A stretch of DNA of 32,905 nucleotides from Muribaculaceae bacterium. GTDB taxonomy: Bacteria > Bacteroidota > Bacteroidia > Bacteroidales > Muribaculaceae. The DNA is taken from positions 1-32,905 of the forward strand of contig JAIDYR010000007.1 of the NCBI GenBank assembly GCA_029057985.1. The letters run 5' to 3'. Below, in pieces: positions 7,279-14,762 of the stretch. Below the pieces are notes generated by a model. The model made no database searches. It was not told the DNA's origin and was given only the letters and a program-made list of their open reading frames with translations. Position numbers and translations under genes: made by a program. Position 1 is the first letter of the stretch. Each line of letters opens with the position of its first letter.

Positions 7279-7809
7279 ATGAAAGCGAGCAAAGTGCTAT
7301 GTGCGTTAGCCGTTGGGGTACTTGGTCTTCTGCCCTTTTCAGGTCATGCTCAAGGCTTTAAATGGGAAATGTCGCCAAAATATCTCGGAGAAATCCATGC
7401 CGGATATAAGACAACTACTAAAGTAGAGGGGTATGATTCGTATTCAGCAATGGCTGAATTGGGAACTCTTCAAGGTGTGTCTCTGAATAAGTACCTTGAT
7501 GTAGCGTTGGGAATAGATGCTCTGATGCTGACGCATTACTATGAAGGATGCGGTTTAAGATTTGCACTGGATACTTACCTGGATATTCGTCCAAAGTATT
7601 CTATTACAGACCAATTTAAGGTGTTTCTTGATCTAGGACTGGGTGGATATTTCAAGATTAAAGCCAAGCCCGAAATGAAAAGCGGTTTTTTCTGTCAATT
7701 TGGTCCCGGTATAGATTATAAAAAATTCAACTTATCGTTAGGACTTCAGAGTTTCGGTACCGGAAAGGGTTCTGTCGGATTTTACTCAAAAGTAGGTCTT
7801 TACTTCTAA
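7279..7809 (+). CDS. Small secreted outer-membrane beta-barrel-like protein
   Basis: The protein has 176 residues. A Sec signal ends in SGHAQG (cleavage after about residue 24). The mature part alternates polar and hydrophobic residues with many Tyr, Phe and Gly. It ends in SKVGLYF, and a terminal aromatic after an amphipathic strand is typical of small outer-membrane barrels. Stretches such as FKVFLDLGLGGYFKIKAK and VGFYSKVGLYF support 6-8 strands (inference). It is the first gene below the leader RNA, and the first CXXX precursor follows by 12 bp. Its presence in the operon suggests an envelope task linked to the exported peptides, for instance as a partner or exporter across the outer membrane, but this is unproven. 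Confidence 0.7.
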   Translation: MKASKVLCALAVGVLGLLPFSGHAQGFKWEMSPKYLGEIHAGYKTTTKVEGYDSYSAMAELGTLQGVSLNKYLDVALGIDALMLTHYYEGCGLRFALDTYLDIRPKYSITDQFKVFLDLGLGGYFKIKAKPEMKSGFFCQFGPGIDYKKFNLSLGLQSFGTGKGSVGFYSKVGLYF

Positions 7810-7821
7810 AGAATCAGCAAT

Positions 7822-8133
7822 ATGAAAAAGAATATTATGGATAGACGCTCTTTCTTTAAGAAGGCAGCGACAACGGCATTGCCTATTGTGGCAGCTATAA
7901 CAATTCCCTCGCTTTTGAACTCCTGTAAAATAGACGAACCTTACTATGATGGAGGTTCATCAGGGTGTTCGGCATGTTCAGGTGGATGTAAAGGTGGATG
8001 CGGAGGAACTTGCGTAAGCAACTGTGGAGCAACCTGCGGAGGTGGAGCATGTAAAGGATCATGTGGCGGATCTTGTTCTTCAAGTTGTGGGGCTACGTGT
8101 CGTGGAATGTGTACTAAAAGTAATAAACATTAA
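7822..8133 (+). CDS. CXXX-repeat radical SAM target precursor 1 (Tat signal, lipoprotein)
   Basis: The protein has 103 residues. The N-terminal part has a twin-arginine motif DRRSFFKK (Arg8-Arg9), a hydrophobic stretch LPIVAAITIPSLL and a lipobox LNSC (Cys35), so it should be Tat-exported and lipidated. From Cys49 to Cys97 there are 13 cysteines, nearly all spaced as C-x3-C (C-x2-C once, C-x4-C once), with Gly, Ser, Thr and Ala between. This matches the family named Cys-Xaa-Xaa-Xaa repeat radical SAM target protein (recalled name). The start could also be the ATG at 7837, which would begin at MDRRSFF like its sister gene. The predicted substrate of the maturases at 9837-12326. The chemistry is unknown; thioether crosslinks would fit other Cys-rich radical SAM peptides. 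Confidence 0.9.
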   Translation: MKKNIMDRRSFFKKAATTALPIVAAITIPSLLNSCKIDEPYYDGGSSGCSACSGGCKGGCGGTCVSNCGATCGGGACKGSCGGSCSSSCGATCRGMCTKSNKH

Positions 8134-8154
8134 TCTTTCAAAGTAATAAACAAA

Positions 8155-8457
8155 ATGGATAAGATCACACGCAGATACTTTTTTAAGAAAAGTGTCAAGA
8201 CTGTCCTCCCGATCATTGCGGCAATTACAGTCCCGGGAATTTTGACCTCATGCGATGAGCCGGATGGAGGTGGAAGTTCGAGTTCTTCCTCGGGGTGTTC
8301 AGGATGCTCGCATACATGTAAAACTGCTTGCGGCGATACATGCAAGGCAAATATGGCATATCATCCTGCCTCATGTTCAGGGAGCACCTGTAAGAATGCC
8401 TGTATGAAGATATGCAAAACCGGTTGCTACGGAGGATGCAAGTACGGAAGTAAATAA
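8155..8457 (+). CDS. CXXX-repeat radical SAM target precursor 2 (Tat signal, lipoprotein)
   Basis: The protein has 100 residues and is a paralogue of the preceding one with the same layout: TRRYFFKK (Arg6-Arg7), a hydrophobic stretch LPIIAAITVPGIL, lipobox LTSC (Cys33), a Ser/Gly linker and a Cys-rich tail. There are 11 tail cysteines (48, 51, 55, 59, 63, 74, 79, 83, 87, 91, 95), mostly C-x3-C. A 10-residue insertion with HP (64-73) splits the repeat into two blocks of five and six. The signal regions of the two precursors are far more alike than the linkers (IAAIT plus Pro, KK after FF), as expected for a shared recognition and export leader. The gap to the previous gene is 21 bp. Confidence 0.9.
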   Translation: MDKITRRYFFKKSVKTVLPIIAAITVPGILTSCDEPDGGGSSSSSSGCSGCSHTCKTACGDTCKANMAYHPASCSGSTCKNACMKICKTGCYGGCKYGSK

Positions 8458-8477
8458 AGTAATATATAACAGAGAAT

Positions 8478-8990
8478 ATGATGAAGAATAGAATTAAAGA
8501 TTTCTACCGAATTCTATCGGTTATAGTCTGTGGCCTGATGTTGTTGTCAGCATTAGTGGCCTGTGGTGACGATGATGAACCGGATAGTTCGGGTAATCAG
8601 GATCAGGGAATTGTGGATGCTTCTGATCTTGTCAGAGAGTGGACACTCGTGAAAAATATTGTCTACTATTCGGAAGTAAATTCGACAAAACCCGATCAGA
8701 CGATTGATTATTCAGGGACGTCTTCACCGAAGTATCGATTCTTTAAGGTCTCCTTGATTGATGACAATACTCTTTCCTGGCAGGAAAAAAGCGCAACAGG
8801 GTCATCGATAGGAAGTGCAGTGGCGTATACCCTGAATGGCGATAACTTGATAGACAATAAAGGAAATATAGCAGGCAAAGTGGAAGGTTTTGATATAAGT
8901 CACTCCTGGAATAACCTTCGAATTAAATGGTTGGCCAATACAGATATGAATACCTTTGGCGCTCCCTGTATGTCATTTTATATGAAATAA
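8478..8990 (+). CDS. Lipoprotein, lipocalin-like fold possible
   Basis: The protein has 170 residues. The signal ends in the lipobox LVAC (Cys29), followed by an acidic linker GDDDEPDSSG. The folded part contains LVREWTLVKNIVYY, FFKVSLIDDNTLSWQEK, YTLNGDNLIDNKG and a C-terminal FYMK. This pattern resembles the lipocalin-like lipoproteins of Bacteroidales (a WxLV opening and a DNTL strand). A ligand is unknown. The codon after the first ATG is also ATG (8481), so the exact start is ambiguous by one residue. It sits between the precursors and the zinc-finger-like gene in the CXXX operon, so an accessory envelope role is plausible. Confidence 0.75.
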   Translation: MMKNRIKDFYRILSVIVCGLMLLSALVACGDDDEPDSSGNQDQGIVDASDLVREWTLVKNIVYYSEVNSTKPDQTIDYSGTSSPKYRFFKVSLIDDNTLSWQEKSATGSSIGSAVAYTLNGDNLIDNKGNIAGKVEGFDISHSWNNLRIKWLANTDMNTFGAPCMSFYMK

Positions 8991-9029
8991 GTAGCCTTAT
9001 CATAAATCACATGGTAATGTAATTTCAGT

Positions 9030-9083
9030 CAGTATCCTATTCTCCCGATAGGATATTACTCCGCCAGAGAGAATAGGTTACTG
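9030..9083 (+). promoter_or_regulatory. Mutually exclusive hairpins in an operon gap
   Basis: In the 125-bp gap 8991-9115, 9030-9044 can pair with 9069-9083 (14 of 15 positions). The segment 9033-9039 can instead pair with 9049-9055 (7 bp). The two folds exclude each other. There is no T-run after the long stem, so an mRNA-processing or translation-control element is more likely than termination. Confidence 0.45.
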
Positions 9084-9115
9084 AGGACCCAACTTATTAT
9101 CACAAAAACGACTAT

Positions 9116-9814
9116 ATGAGAACAATAAAGCGACTAATTTATTCATGTACCCTAATCATTTTTCTTGGATTGATTGGATCTTTGTCGGTGTCAGCGCAGA
9201 TGCCTCCTTCGAGTTTATATACAAACTTACTGGTATTTAAATCAGATGCTGTCTTGGATGAAAATAATGAGTTTGTAGATTTTAAAGGAGTTGACTACTT
9301 TTATTTGGATTTGGATCCAGATGGAGATCTATGGGCATTATTTTTTGACTATGACTATAATAGATGGGAAAAAAATCCATGTAGTCCTGAGGGTTATGAA
9401 GAAAAAAGCCTTAAATTTTCTACCTATAATCCAATGGCAGAAGATATAATGTTTTTAATATCTTCTGATTGTTCTGATCTGATTGCAGCCAAAGAGAATT
9501 CCGAGCTGACAGTATGCTATACTTTGGTCAATGGGGATACATCTAATAGAAACTACTCTGCTCCATCATATAATAATCCATCTTATTCAGGGTCGTATGG
9601 GGGTAGCTCATATGGCAATGGCACATCAGGGTCAGGACGACTGTGTGTAAGTTGCAGCGGAAGCGGCAAATGTAAGACTTGCGGCGGTAAAGGATATTAT
9701 TATCATGAGACAGGGTATTATACAGGTAATTCTCATAAGACCCGGACTGATTGTCCGGTATGCAGAGGGACCGGAAATTGTGGCACCTGTCACGGAGCCG
9801 GCAAGATCAGATAA
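9116..9814 (+). CDS. Secreted protein with DnaJ-type CxxCxGxG zinc-finger-like tail
   Basis: The protein has 232 residues. A Sec signal ends in SVSAQM. Residues about 30-140 form a domain with acidic and aromatic residues (FYLDLDPDGDLWALFFDYDY) that I do not recognise. A Ser/Tyr/Gly/Asn linker (about 145-173) leads to eight cysteines in four CxxC pairs: 177/180, 186/189, 213/216 and 222/225. Most are followed by G-x-G, as in the cysteine-rich zinc-binding domain of DnaJ. The same 8-Cys spacing recurs in the lipoprotein at 31535-31924. Zn binding outside the cytoplasm or a thiol-related function is possible. It lies in the CXXX operon, 22 bp before the radical SAM gene. Confidence 0.75.
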   Translation: MRTIKRLIYSCTLIIFLGLIGSLSVSAQMPPSSLYTNLLVFKSDAVLDENNEFVDFKGVDYFYLDLDPDGDLWALFFDYDYNRWEKNPCSPEGYEEKSLKFSTYNPMAEDIMFLISSDCSDLIAAKENSELTVCYTLVNGDTSNRNYSAPSYNNPSYSGSYGGSSYGNGTSGSGRLCVSCSGSGKCKTCGGKGYYYHETGYYTGNSHKTRTDCPVCRGTGNCGTCHGAGKIR

Positions 9815-9836
9815 TTTATTCTGTGTCATTACTTGA

Positions 9837-11036
9837 ATGAGTATGAGAAAAGAGGAAGTAGAAATCAAAGAGAATGAAAGGGGATGGCAGGAGGGGATGG
9901 CGAAAAATATTACTTTCATAGTCACCAAAGATTGTCAGCTCGCATGTAAGTATTGCTATCTCATAGGTAAGAATGAGAAGGAGAGGATGACTTGGACTAC
10001 AGCTAAGCAGGCTATAGATTATATTCTTGATAATGAAAATTTATTTAAGGAGGAATCTGTGGTCTGGGATTTCATCGGAGGTGAGCCATTTCTGGAGATT
10101 GATCTCATCGACAAAATATGCGATTATATTAAAATAGAGATGTTTCGTAGGAATCATCACTGGTTTGACTCCTATCGATTTTCATTCTCTACCAATGGTA
10201 TTAATTATGATAATCCGAAAGTTCAGAAATTCATAGAAAAGAATATCGATCATCTTTCGATCGGTATTACTATCGACGGCACAAAGCGCAAACATGACCT
10301 CAATCGCATCTGGAAGGGCAATAATTCTGAAGAGCGGGGCAGCTATGATGATGTTGTAAGAAATATTCCCCTATGGTTAAGTCAATTTCCGGATGCTTCT
10401 ACAAAAGTAACCATCAGCTCAGCCGACATTCCTTATATCTCTGAGAGTGTAATGCATCTTTATTCGCTTGGTATCAAGGAAGTGAATATCAACGTTGTAT
10501 TTGAGGATGTATGGAGGGAGGGGGATGATATTCTTTTCGAAGATCAATTAATCGCTCTTGCAGATGAAATAATAGAGAAGGAATATTATAAGAATTATGC
10601 ATGTTCTTTCTTTTCTGACTCAATTGGTCGGCCGCTTGATCCCGACGTCGATAATCAGAATTGGTGTGGAGCGGGAAAGATGTTGGCAATAGATTCTCAT
10701 GGTAATTTTTATCCATGCACTCGTTTCGCAGCATATTCATTACGCAATAAGCGACCCATTATCATCGGCAATATCGAGGAGGGGATCAATCAGAATTTGC
10801 TCAGGCCGTTTATTACACTCGACCGGATAACCCAATCACCTCAAAAATGCTTAAATTGCGAAGTTGCAAGCGGATGCGCATGGTGTCAAGGTGAGAACTA
10901 TGATGCAGCGGATACAGATACTATTTATCAACGTTCCACTGCCATATGTAGAATGCATAAAGCTCGAGTCCGCGCTAACAATTATTATTGGAATAAACTC
11001 TATCGTAAACTTGAATCTGAGGGGATGAAGCAATAA
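9837..11036 (+). CDS. Radical SAM/SPASM peptide maturase, CXXX-repeat target family
   Basis: The protein has 399 residues. The radical SAM cluster motif C-x3-C-x2-C is at Cys33, Cys37 and Cys40 (KDCQLACKYCY). It is followed by DFIGGEPFLE, the GGEP motif that contacts SAM. The C-terminal SPASM region has Cys277, 294, 338, 341, 347, 350 and 371, enough for auxiliary Fe-S clusters, including CLNCEVASGCAWC. This is the architecture of anaerobic sulfatase-maturase-like enzymes that modify peptides. The neighbouring precursors and partner genes identify it as the CXXX-target maturase (family name recalled). The expected site of action is the cytoplasm, before Tat export. The reaction (thioether or other C-S or C-C bond) cannot be deduced from sequence. 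Confidence 0.9.
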   Translation: MSMRKEEVEIKENERGWQEGMAKNITFIVTKDCQLACKYCYLIGKNEKERMTWTTAKQAIDYILDNENLFKEESVVWDFIGGEPFLEIDLIDKICDYIKIEMFRRNHHWFDSYRFSFSTNGINYDNPKVQKFIEKNIDHLSIGITIDGTKRKHDLNRIWKGNNSEERGSYDDVVRNIPLWLSQFPDASTKVTISSADIPYISESVMHLYSLGIKEVNINVVFEDVWREGDDILFEDQLIALADEIIEKEYYKNYACSFFSDSIGRPLDPDVDNQNWCGAGKMLAIDSHGNFYPCTRFAAYSLRNKRPIIIGNIEEGINQNLLRPFITLDRITQSPQKCLNCEVASGCAWCQGENYDAADTDTIYQRSTAICRMHKARVRANNYYWNKLYRKLESEGMKQ

Positions 11037-11096
11037 GATGGCGAAAGCTATAGAATAATGTGAATCTCAGGCTTGCGGATAAAATAGAAAAGTAGT

Positions 11097-12047
11097 ATGC
11101 TTAAATATCTTATTGTGCAGTTAGATGACTCTGCTCCGTCGTTCTGCCACTATACACTTAAGGATAAGGATCAAAGACTCATCCCTTTGGATTTACTCGA
11201 AAAGGCTCTAATATGGGCGATGAAAGAAAATCTGAACGTTCAGTTTATATATCCTGAATCTGAACTACCTACAGAATATAAGAAAATTATAGACTTCGTA
11301 GATCATGCGGATATAGCTTCTGTATGTTGTGAGGATAACTCTTTAGTCAGGAAGGCAGAAGTATTACTTTTAAGTTCTTTATCTATTCCAGAAAAATTAG
11401 AGTTAAGGAAGGGATGTGCTTACGTCTGGCGCACGACAATATCAGATTTTCTTATCAACTACAAGGTCATGATTGAGATCTTGCCACATATTGATAGAAT
11501 TAATGTTGTATTTACTGACGTCATCAATTTCAAGGATTCCATGAAAGCGGCATATTCGGCAGCATTGGATAGATTGGCTCAAGCAATAGTCTCTGAATAT
11601 AAGCATCAGCATCAAGTGCAGTTGAATCTATTGACCGATCGTATGCTCCTGAATGAGATGAATAACTGCAATGCAGGAGATGAAAGTATTACCTTATGCC
11701 CTGATGGAAAATTCTATGTGTGTCCGGCTTTTTATTCAGATGAAGAGAATGCCGTAGGAGATCTTAATTCGGGACCTTTCATTATGAATGAAGAGTTGCT
11801 TAAACTGTCATATGCTCCTATCTGCAGGATATGTGATGCCTGGCAATGCCGAAGATGCGTATGGATGAATCGCGAACTGACGCATGAAGTCAATACTCCA
11901 GGCCATGAGCAATGCCTGATGGCTCATATCGAGCGTAATGCCTCAGCCCGATTGGCGCGGCGTCTACGTAATGAGTGTGATATAAAATTAGGAAAAGATT
12001 TTACGGAGACGGAATGTCTTGATCCATTTGAACGACTAAACAATTGA
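11097..12047 (+). CDS. CXXX repeat peptide maturase (SPASM-like, no radical SAM motif)
   Basis: The protein has 316 residues. The N-terminal 190 residues look like a half-barrel but hold no C-x3-C-x2-C. The C-terminal part has a SPASM-like set: Cys201 and Cys209 (LCPDGKFYVCPAF), then Cys243, 246, 251 and 254 (ICRICDAWQCRRC), and Cys273. So it probably binds auxiliary Fe-S clusters without cleaving SAM. It fits the family named CXXX repeat peptide maturase, which travels with the radical SAM enzyme. A role as scaffold, substrate-presenting partner or electron donor for the 9837 enzyme is inferred. The next gene starts 3 bp after its stop. Confidence 0.82.
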   Translation: MLKYLIVQLDDSAPSFCHYTLKDKDQRLIPLDLLEKALIWAMKENLNVQFIYPESELPTEYKKIIDFVDHADIASVCCEDNSLVRKAEVLLLSSLSIPEKLELRKGCAYVWRTTISDFLINYKVMIEILPHIDRINVVFTDVINFKDSMKAAYSAALDRLAQAIVSEYKHQHQVQLNLLTDRMLLNEMNNCNAGDESITLCPDGKFYVCPAFYSDEENAVGDLNSGPFIMNEELLKLSYAPICRICDAWQCRRCVWMNRELTHEVNTPGHEQCLMAHIERNASARLARRLRNECDIKLGKDFTETECLDPFERLNN

Positions 12048-12050
12048 TAT

Positions 12051-12326
12051 ATGAAAAAAGAAGTGGGATGCGTTTCGATGGAGGAGCGCGATGAGATACA
12101 GACGCTTTTCGAGCGTCGTAATGGTCTGAATGAACTTGCAAAGATTCTGACTCCTGACAACGATGAGCTTTATGAACGTCTCGTAAAGGATATGGGAGAG
12201 ACCTCTTCGAAGTTCCAGAACTGGTGGGATCGGATGTATGAGAAGTATCAATGGGAGTCAACTGATGATGGAAATTGGGAGATTGATTTCAATGATGGTA
12301 AAATTTATCTTGTGACGGCAAAATGA
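12051..12326 (+). CDS. CXXX repeat peptide modification system protein
   Basis: The protein has 91 residues, is mostly helical and acidic, and has no signal. Notable stretches are [40 protein letters not shown] and [11 protein letters not shown]. The pattern matches the small partner protein regularly found with CXXX maturases (family name recalled). A precursor-binding or maturase-adaptor role, like other small RiPP partner proteins, is inferred. Its TGA overlaps the ATG of tatA as ATGA (12323-12326), so translation of the modification enzymes is coupled to that of the export genes. Confidence 0.8.
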   Translation: MKKEVGCVSMEERDEIQTLFERRNGLNELAKILTPDNDELYERLVKDMGETSSKFQNWWDRMYEKYQWESTDDGNWEIDFNDGKIYLVTAK

Positions 12327-12613
12327 TTCTTTGTATGATTGGAGCTACGGAGATAATACTCATCTCCGCCGTAGTATTGCTTATATTCGGGGGAAAAAAG
12401 CTGCCCGAACTGATGAAGGGAATGGGAAAAGGGGTTAAAAGCTTCAAGGAGGGGATGGCTGAACCTTCGGAAGAAGAGATGCAACGCCGTATTAAGGATG
12501 CAACTGACAGAAGGGTTGAGGAGGAGATACAGCGCAGGATTGAAGAGGAGATTGGTCGGAGGCCGGAAACTCCCGATTCTCATACAATAAAAGAGTCGGC
12601 AGAAAGTGAATGA
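12323..12613 (+). CDS. tatA: Twin-arginine translocase pore subunit TatA
   Basis: The protein has 96 residues. A short N-terminal membrane helix (about residues 7-22, [20 protein letters not shown]) is followed by the [16 protein letters not shown] hinge and an amphipathic helix ending in KSFKEGM. This is the TatA/E signature. The C-terminal tail is charged and repetitive: [16 protein letters not shown] and EEEIGRR form a short repeat of an EEE-x-RR pattern, longer than in minimal TatA proteins. Its start overlaps the upstream CXXX gene, and its end overlaps tatC by 8 bp. No tatB is visible, in line with two-component TatAC systems. The two precursors at 7822 and 8155, with RR signals, are obvious candidate cargo. 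Confidence 0.92.
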   Translation: MILCMIGATEIILISAVVLLIFGGKKLPELMKGMGKGVKSFKEGMAEPSEEEMQRRIKDATDRRVEEEIQRRIEEEIGRRPETPDSHTIKESAESE

Positions 12614-13409
12614 TTCTTCTTCTGACAATGGAATGTTGACATTCGAAGAGCATCTTGAGGTATTACGCAGGATGCTCTTCAGGATTGTCGCATTAGTTAT
12701 TATACTCGCAAGCGTAGTGTTTTGCTTCAAGGAGCCAACCTTTTCCATCCTCCTGGCGCCTTCAAAATGTGATTTCGTAACTTTCCGGTTAATAGAAGAC
12801 TTCATGAGTCAGTCCGGTATGAATTTCCATTTTGAGGAATTTCATATCCCCCTTATCAGCACAGATCTTTCAGCTCAGTTCATGACTCATATCACTATTT
12901 CATGTATACTTGGAGTTTTGCTTGCGAGTCCCTATATAATTTTCGAGCTGTTCAGATTTATCTCTCCCGCTCTTTATGATAGTGAGCGACGCTATTCAGT
13001 ATTGGTTGCCGTAATAATTTACGCGCTTTTCGTTAGCGGTCTGCTGATGAGTTACTATGTGATATTTCCGATCTCATTTCGATTCTTGGCAAATTATCAG
13101 GTTGATGAATCCATCAAGAATACTATCACTCTCGATTCGTATATATCTTCCTTCACTACGCTGATGTTTATGATGGGAATAGTGTTTCAGCTACCAGTAT
13201 TTGCTTTTGTGCTTGGCAGGATGGGTTTTATAGATGCCGACCTTTTGCGACGCTATCGTGCGTATGCCTTTATTCTGATAATGATCATCGCGGCGATAAT
13301 TACTCCTCCCGACATTTTTACTCTTATCATAGTAACCATCCCGATTTATGCCCTTTACGAGCTGAGCATTCTCGTCCTTCAGCGATGGGGCCCGAAATTT
13401 ATTGAATAG
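12606..13409 (+). CDS. tatC: Twin-arginine translocase receptor subunit TatC
   Basis: The protein has 267 residues from GTG at 12606. An ATG at 12633 ([13 protein letters not shown]) is a possible alternative start, since TatC proteins usually begin close to the HLEELR motif. The conserved blocks are [32 protein letters not shown] and [10 protein letters not shown]. Six hydrophobic segments fit the known topology. TatC binds the RR signal peptide and works with TatA to export folded proteins. The overlap with tatA (12606-12613) shows coupling. The opposite-strand gene ends only 8 bp away and no hairpin is evident, so the 3' ends of the two transcripts may overlap. Confidence 0.93.
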   Translation: MNDSSSDNGMLTFEEHLEVLRRMLFRIVALVIILASVVFCFKEPTFSILLAPSKCDFVTFRLIEDFMSQSGMNFHFEEFHIPLISTDLSAQFMTHITISCILGVLLASPYIIFELFRFISPALYDSERRYSVLVAVIIYALFVSGLLMSYYVIFPISFRFLANYQVDESIKNTITLDSYISSFTTLMFMMGIVFQLPVFAFVLGRMGFIDADLLRRYRAYAFILIMIIAAIITPPDIFTLIIVTIPIYALYELSILVLQRWGPKFIE

Positions 13410-13417
13410 GAAAATTG

Positions 13418-14695
13418 TCAGGCGCCTCCGATCAGTCTGCGTAGTGAGAGGATGGCGTCGAAGAGAACTCCGGCGTCGGTCTGATGCCAGTAGTCCATGA
13501 AGTTTCTGGGTTCTCCCACCAGGAAAAACAGTAGGAATATCATCCAGCCCTTCCCGGGAGGAAGCATGCGTTCGAGCCAGGCGTTAAATCGTATAATATA
13601 TTTCTTCATCCATTCCGGATACATCCTTAAGATTCTTTCGATCGGAAGAATCAGAAATGTCGCGAAGGTTGCTATTCCGGCGTATTGATATATTCTGATC
13701 AGATCGCAACTCAGTAGAGTAAATAGCGGAATGAGAGTGATGAGGGAACCCGCATAAAGGAGCGAGATAGCAAGTTTTTTCTCGCGTCTTTCTGCCTTGG
13801 TCATCAATCCTTTACCATTGAAGACAAACATGAAATTTGAAAACATATAGTAAGCTGCGAAAGCGATAAAGGGGGTAAAGAAGCGGCCGACACTATATTC
13901 GCCTTTATTGATATCCCAATGAAATCTCAATGCCCATTTGATATCCCAGCCTAAAGCGCCTATGCTATTGTTCCAATTATCAACCATCGGCTCGCCGGGG
14001 AGTATAGAATTCCAGGAAGTATTGATGGCGTCGACAGTGGCCGGAGATCCTTTGGCAAGCATGGCAACTCCGGCGAATATGAGGGGAATACAGGCAAGAA
14101 CATAATTTACTTTCCTATGGCTTGACGATGAGCAGAGAAATAATATATAAATCGGTACGCCCCAAAACAATATCGGCTCATGAATCAGCAGGGCAATGCA
14201 GAGTATAAGGCAGGCTCCGATTTTGCCCGCTATCTCCGATGGTTTCGATGCAAGACAATAGAGAGTCAGAATAAACAGCCCATACATCAGATATTCTTTC
14301 CGGATCATGAAGTAGGGCATGTTAAGGAGAAGAGGCGACATTAAAACCCACCAATTATATCCTTTCTTCCTGAATTTCCAAAAGAAAAAGCAGATTACGG
14401 CAAGGTAGAATATAATGCTCAGGGTCATGACGACCGCAAGCAGATCAAAATCGAAATGACGCCGTAGTTGAAACAATCCTTCTCCGATCAATCCGCGTCT
14501 GACGAAGCCCCCCTGATAGTTTATGAGAAATTCGGTGACACTATATTTGTTATAGAGATCCATTGCCGGCATCTTGAGATACTGAAAAAGCAGGAACTTC
14601 AGACGCAGCAGGAATGAAAGAATAAGAGAGAATCCGACAATCCTGTAAAGTAAGGTGTGGCGGTCTCTTTTTAAGTATGTCGTTAGTTTTCCCAA
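13418..14695 (-). CDS. Polytopic inner-membrane protein, function unknown
   Basis: The protein has 425 residues and about 9-11 hydrophobic segments. A loop after the first membrane segment carries NYQGGFVRRGLIGE (about residues 59-72), a motif I associate with uncharacterised membrane proteins of bacterial surface-polysaccharide or EpsG-like contexts. No catalytic motif can be named. Asp and Arg residues near the first loop would be compatible with a GT-C-type glycosyltransferase, but this is a guess. It follows the porin gene by 67 bp on the same strand and has no promoter of its own that I can see, so it may be expressed from the porin promoter. Confidence 0.7.
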   Translation of the reverse strand: MGKLTTYLKRDRHTLLYRIVGFSLILSFLLRLKFLLFQYLKMPAMDLYNKYSVTEFLINYQGGFVRRGLIGEGLFQLRRHFDFDLLAVVMTLSIIFYLAVICFFFWKFRKKGYNWWVLMSPLLLNMPYFMIRKEYLMYGLFILTLYCLASKPSEIAGKIGACLILCIALLIHEPILFWGVPIYILFLCSSSSHRKVNYVLACIPLIFAGVAMLAKGSPATVDAINTSWNSILPGEPMVDNWNNSIGALGWDIKWALRFHWDINKGEYSVGRFFTPFIAFAAYYMFSNFMFVFNGKGLMTKAERREKKLAISLLYAGSLITLIPLFTLLSCDLIRIYQYAGIATFATFLILPIERILRMYPEWMKKYIIRFNAWLERMLPPGKGWMIFLLFFLVGEPRNFMDYWHQTDAGVLFDAILSLRRLIGGA

Positions 14696-14762
14696 GTTAT
14701 TAAATTATTGGATCGATTTAAGAGAGAAAGTCCATGAAGGGGCTTTATAGGTCAGTTAGCGG

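Noticed and set aside
7822..8457. The Cys-rich genes as metallothioneins or low-complexity artefacts
   Set aside because: Both have start codons followed by good Tat/lipoprotein signals, strict C-x3-C spacing, and lie beside the matching maturase genes.
12305..12805. A 166-codon minus-strand frame over tatA and tatC
   Set aside because: It is a shadow of two well-supported Tat genes.
13401..13440. Shared terminator between tatC and the converging membrane-protein gene
   Set aside because: Only 8 bp separate the stops and no stem with a T-run is visible there.
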